Shown here piece by piece: positions 61,776 through 64,000 of a stretch of DNA of 64,000 nt. The number at the start of each line of letters is the position of its first letter. Position 1 is the stretch's first letter. Location of the stretch: positions 38,292,106 to 38,356,105 of the forward strand of contig CP136063.1 in assembly GCA_032622095.1 (NCBI GenBank), given 5' to 3'. The stretch is from Siphonodentalium dalli. Lineage: Eukaryota > Mollusca > Scaphopoda > Gadilida > Siphonodentaliidae. The position numbers were made by a program, and so were the translations under genes. The notes below the pieces were generated by a model. It ran no database searches, was not told the origin of the DNA, and saw nothing but the letters and a program-made list of their open reading frames with translations.

Positions 61776-62838
61776 CTGTAATAAATGTGCGGACGAACCC
61801 GATTTTTTTGTCTGCAGCTTACGGGCATGGATATGTACTCACATTTTTTTTTAATCCGTCAATAAACGGTTGAGTAATAAGCAAAACACGCCGCCCGCTG
61901 GAGGCGCTTGTCAGATCCTTAACACCACCCGTAGCCAATCAAATTAAAAATTTGGGCAGAACTTCCCCTAGAGGCGCAAGCCAGATCATTATAATCAATC
62001 AAATTGATAATTTAGGCAGTGAATGCACATTGAAGAATACTACTGTGGCTAGAGAACTTAAATCATAGTCATGTTGGTAGAACTTCTCATACTGTTCCCT
62101 CCAAACCATTGCCGCACAATGTAAATAACGTTGATTCTTGTTGGGTAGTGGTATTTACTAAGTCAAAACACAATGAAAATTTTAGCCAAAAAAAAAATTA
62201 AAATATGCATTCCATAGCCAATTGGATTACCAATAACATGGCACGTGAGTTACTGGAAGTTACTGATGATTCCTTTAACTTTTTTATGCACGAAAATAGA
62301 CTACTTTTTCAGACGATTATTACCTTCAAAAAAATAATAACATGGATTTCAACCTTGTCCAACATTAATGCCAATATTTATTGTGCATTGTCATTTATTT
62401 GTATTCTAAAATTTTAACGTATAACTTATTACAAAATCAAAGCAAAGTTCGATGGGGTCATTTATCGACATCAAAATGGTGGCCACACAACAAAAGTCAA
62501 ACGGAATTTATTTCACTTACAGTTGACAATATTTCACCTGAAACTCGATTACAATTGTCTGGTGCACACTCCGATTGTCCATTTACCTATTTTAAACAGA
62601 AAAGTAAGTAGTTTATCCAATAATTTATTGAATTTATATCACTTTTGAGCTCTGCAAAAAGACACGTTTTCCTCATTCACAGATTGAGAAACCGGAAATG
62701 GCCGGAACACTGTTGTCGCTAATACACGCGGCATCAGGAGTGACATAAACAGTATTCCATAAATTACAGCAATGGCTTCCGAACGAAATCACAAGAGATG
62801 GAGTTAAACTGTGTGTGTGTACCGTGTAGCCATCAACA
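61776..62838. other. Region upstream of the terminal gene
   Basis: It holds the right member of the direct repeat (62140-62330) and then AT-rich sequence. Near the gene, two short frames precede the main ATG: MAGTLLSLIHAASGVT ending at TAA near 62750, and MASERNHKRWS at 62772-62807 in a good context (GCAATGG). If this is transcribed leader, they would be upstream reading frames. Frames at 62205-62417 and 62381-62611 lie on or next to the repeat and are not recognised. Confidence 0.4.
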
Positions 62839-64000
62839 ATGGAGACTGGAGATGATAGTTACAAGCCGGGAAATACGTCACACACAGGCGTAGAGACTGG
62901 AGATGATAGTCACAAGTCGGGAAATACGTCACACACAGGCGTAGAGACTGGAGATGATAGTCACAAGCCGGGAAATACGTCACACACAGGCGTAGAGACT
63001 GGAGATGATAGTTACAAGCCGGGAAATACGTCACACACATGCGTAGAGACTGGAGATGATAGTTACAAGCCGGGAAATACGTCACACACAGGCGTAGAGA
63101 CTGGAGATGATAGTTACAAGCCGGGAAATACGTCACACACATGCGTAGAGACTGGAGATGATAGTTACAAGCCGGGAAATACGTCACACACATGCGTAGA
63201 GACTGGAGATGATAGTTACAAGCCGGGAAATACGTCACACACAGGCGTAGAGACTGGAGATGATAGTTACAAGCCGGGAAATACGTCACACACATGCGTA
63301 GAGACTGGAGATGATAGTTACAAGCCGGGAAATACGTCACACACATGCGTAGAGACAGGAGATGACAGTTACAAGCCGGGAAATACGTCACACACATGCG
63401 TAGAGACTGGAGATGACAGTTACAAGCCGGGAAATACGTCACACACAGGCGTAGAGACAGGAGATGACAGTTACAAGCCGGGAAATACGTCACACACATG
63501 CGTAGAGACAGGAGATGACAGTTACAAGCCGGGAAATACGTCACACACAGGCGTAGAGACTGGAGATGACAGTTACAAGCCGGGAAATACGTCACACACA
63601 GGCGTAGAGACAGGAGATGACAGTTACAAGCCGGGAAATACGTCACACACATGCGTAGAGACTGGAGATGATAGTTACAAGCCGGGAAATACGTCACACA
63701 CATGCGTAGAGACTGGAGATGACAGTTACAAGCCGGGAAATACGTCACACACATGCGTAGAGACTGGAGATGATAGTTACAAGCCGGGAAATACGTCACA
63801 CACAGTGACATGCGTAGAGACTGGAGATGATAGTCACAAGCCGGGAAATGCGTCACACATATGTGTAGAGACTGGAGATGATAGTTACAAGCCTGGAAAT
63901 ACGTCACACACAGGCGTAGATTCCTTAAGCAGTTTGCACAATAAGACAAAGCAAAAAGATGGTTGTTCATATCAGTGCGATATATGCTGGGATTCTTGCA
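62839..64000 (+). CDS. 17-residue-repeat protein with a C2H2-type zinc-finger start, 5' part
   Basis: The frame opens at ATG 62839 (ACAATGG, good context; in-frame TAG at 62827 just upstream) and stays open to the window edge, 387 codons. Residues 2 to about 360 are 21 tandem copies of ETGDDSYKPGNTSHTGV, with Y/H, G/C, T/A and P/S variants and one in-frame 6-bp insertion near 63805. Then follows DSLSSLHNKTKQKDGC and SYQCDICWDSC, where Y-x-C-x2-C is the usual start of a C2H2 zinc finger; the rest lies outside. Zinc-finger proteins of this type usually bind DNA in the nucleus. Differences between repeats include silent changes in this frame (GAT/GAC, ACT/ACA, CCG/CCT), supporting this strand. 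The antisense frame 62804-63970 is open only because the 51-bp unit has no stop on either strand. Repeats are acidic/polar and probably disordered. The protein family is not recognised. Confidence 0.7.
   Translation, partial: METGDDSYKPGNTSHTGVETGDDSHKSGNTSHTGVETGDDSHKPGNTSHTGVETGDDSYKPGNTSHTCVETGDDSYKPGNTSHTGVETGDDSYKPGNTSHTCVETGDDSYKPGNTSHTCVETGDDSYKPGNTSHTGVETGDDSYKPGNTSHTCVETGDDSYKPGNTSHTCVETGDDSYKPGNTSHTCVETGDDSYKPGNTSHTGVETGDDSYKPGNTSHTCVETGDDSYKPGNTSHTGVETGDDSYKPGNTSHTGVETGDDSYKPGNTSHTCVETGDDSYKPGNTSHTCVETGDDSYKPGNTSHTCVETGDDSYKPGNTSHTVTCVETGDDSHKPGNASHICVETGDDSYKPGNTSHTGVDSLSSLHNKTKQKDGCSYQCDICWDSC

Noticed and set aside
62804-63970. 388-codon minus-strand frame (CVTYFPACNYHLQSLRM repeats)
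   Set aside because: It is the antisense of the 51-bp coding repeat. Silent differences and the zinc-finger continuation support the plus strand.

Overview
The window looks like non-coding eukaryotic, probably animal, DNA. It is AT-rich, with no operons, no dense long reading frames and no bacterial signals. The motif GGGCCATAACTC in ~161-bp tandem units, the many hairpin MITEs and the dispersed ACATGTA words resemble bivalve mollusc genomes. That assignment is an inference from general experience and no search was run. No rRNA, tRNA or CRISPR array was recognised.

Layout. (1) 1-30.6 kb is a dense mosaic of small non-autonomous DNA transposons and foldback elements, several nested. At least four families have TTAA target duplications (called A, B, C and D here). 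One mariner-like family has TA duplications (CAGTAATGC ends). One family has 6-bp duplications (CAGCCCTC ends), and one element has a 9-bp duplication. Two elements have hAT-like ends, and one of these (22.67-27.08 kb) carries ~780-bp inverted arms with a promoter/first-exon fragment and a decayed zinc-finger exon. Tandem arrays of ~161-bp units lie at 6.2, 13.3 and (further right) 60.8 kb, with a looser version at 28.8 kb. (2) 30.64-52.99 kb is one uninterrupted satellite of about 285-290 monomers of 77-78 bp. It has a degenerate left edge made partly of a 51-bp monomer form, several internal higher-order duplications (155, ~309, 924 and 3,011 bp), and an abrupt right edge. (3) 53-62.7 kb is again mosaic non-coding DNA with tandem duplications, a nested pair of transposons (56.6-57.7 kb) and a probable broken first exon behind a CACGTG-rich tandem repeat (55.6-55.95 kb). 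(4) 62.84 kb to the end holds the only convincing gene. It is the plus-strand 5' part of a protein with 21 perfectly in-frame 17-residue repeats, followed by the start of what looks like a C2H2 zinc finger, and it is cut by the window edge.

Most short reading frames are chance or repeat-borne. The satellite frames on the minus strand exist only where 78-bp monomers keep phase. The 86-codon frame shared by the two family-B elements has no ATG and its differences are mostly non-synonymous. The long minus-strand frame at the right end is the antisense of the 17-residue repeat gene.
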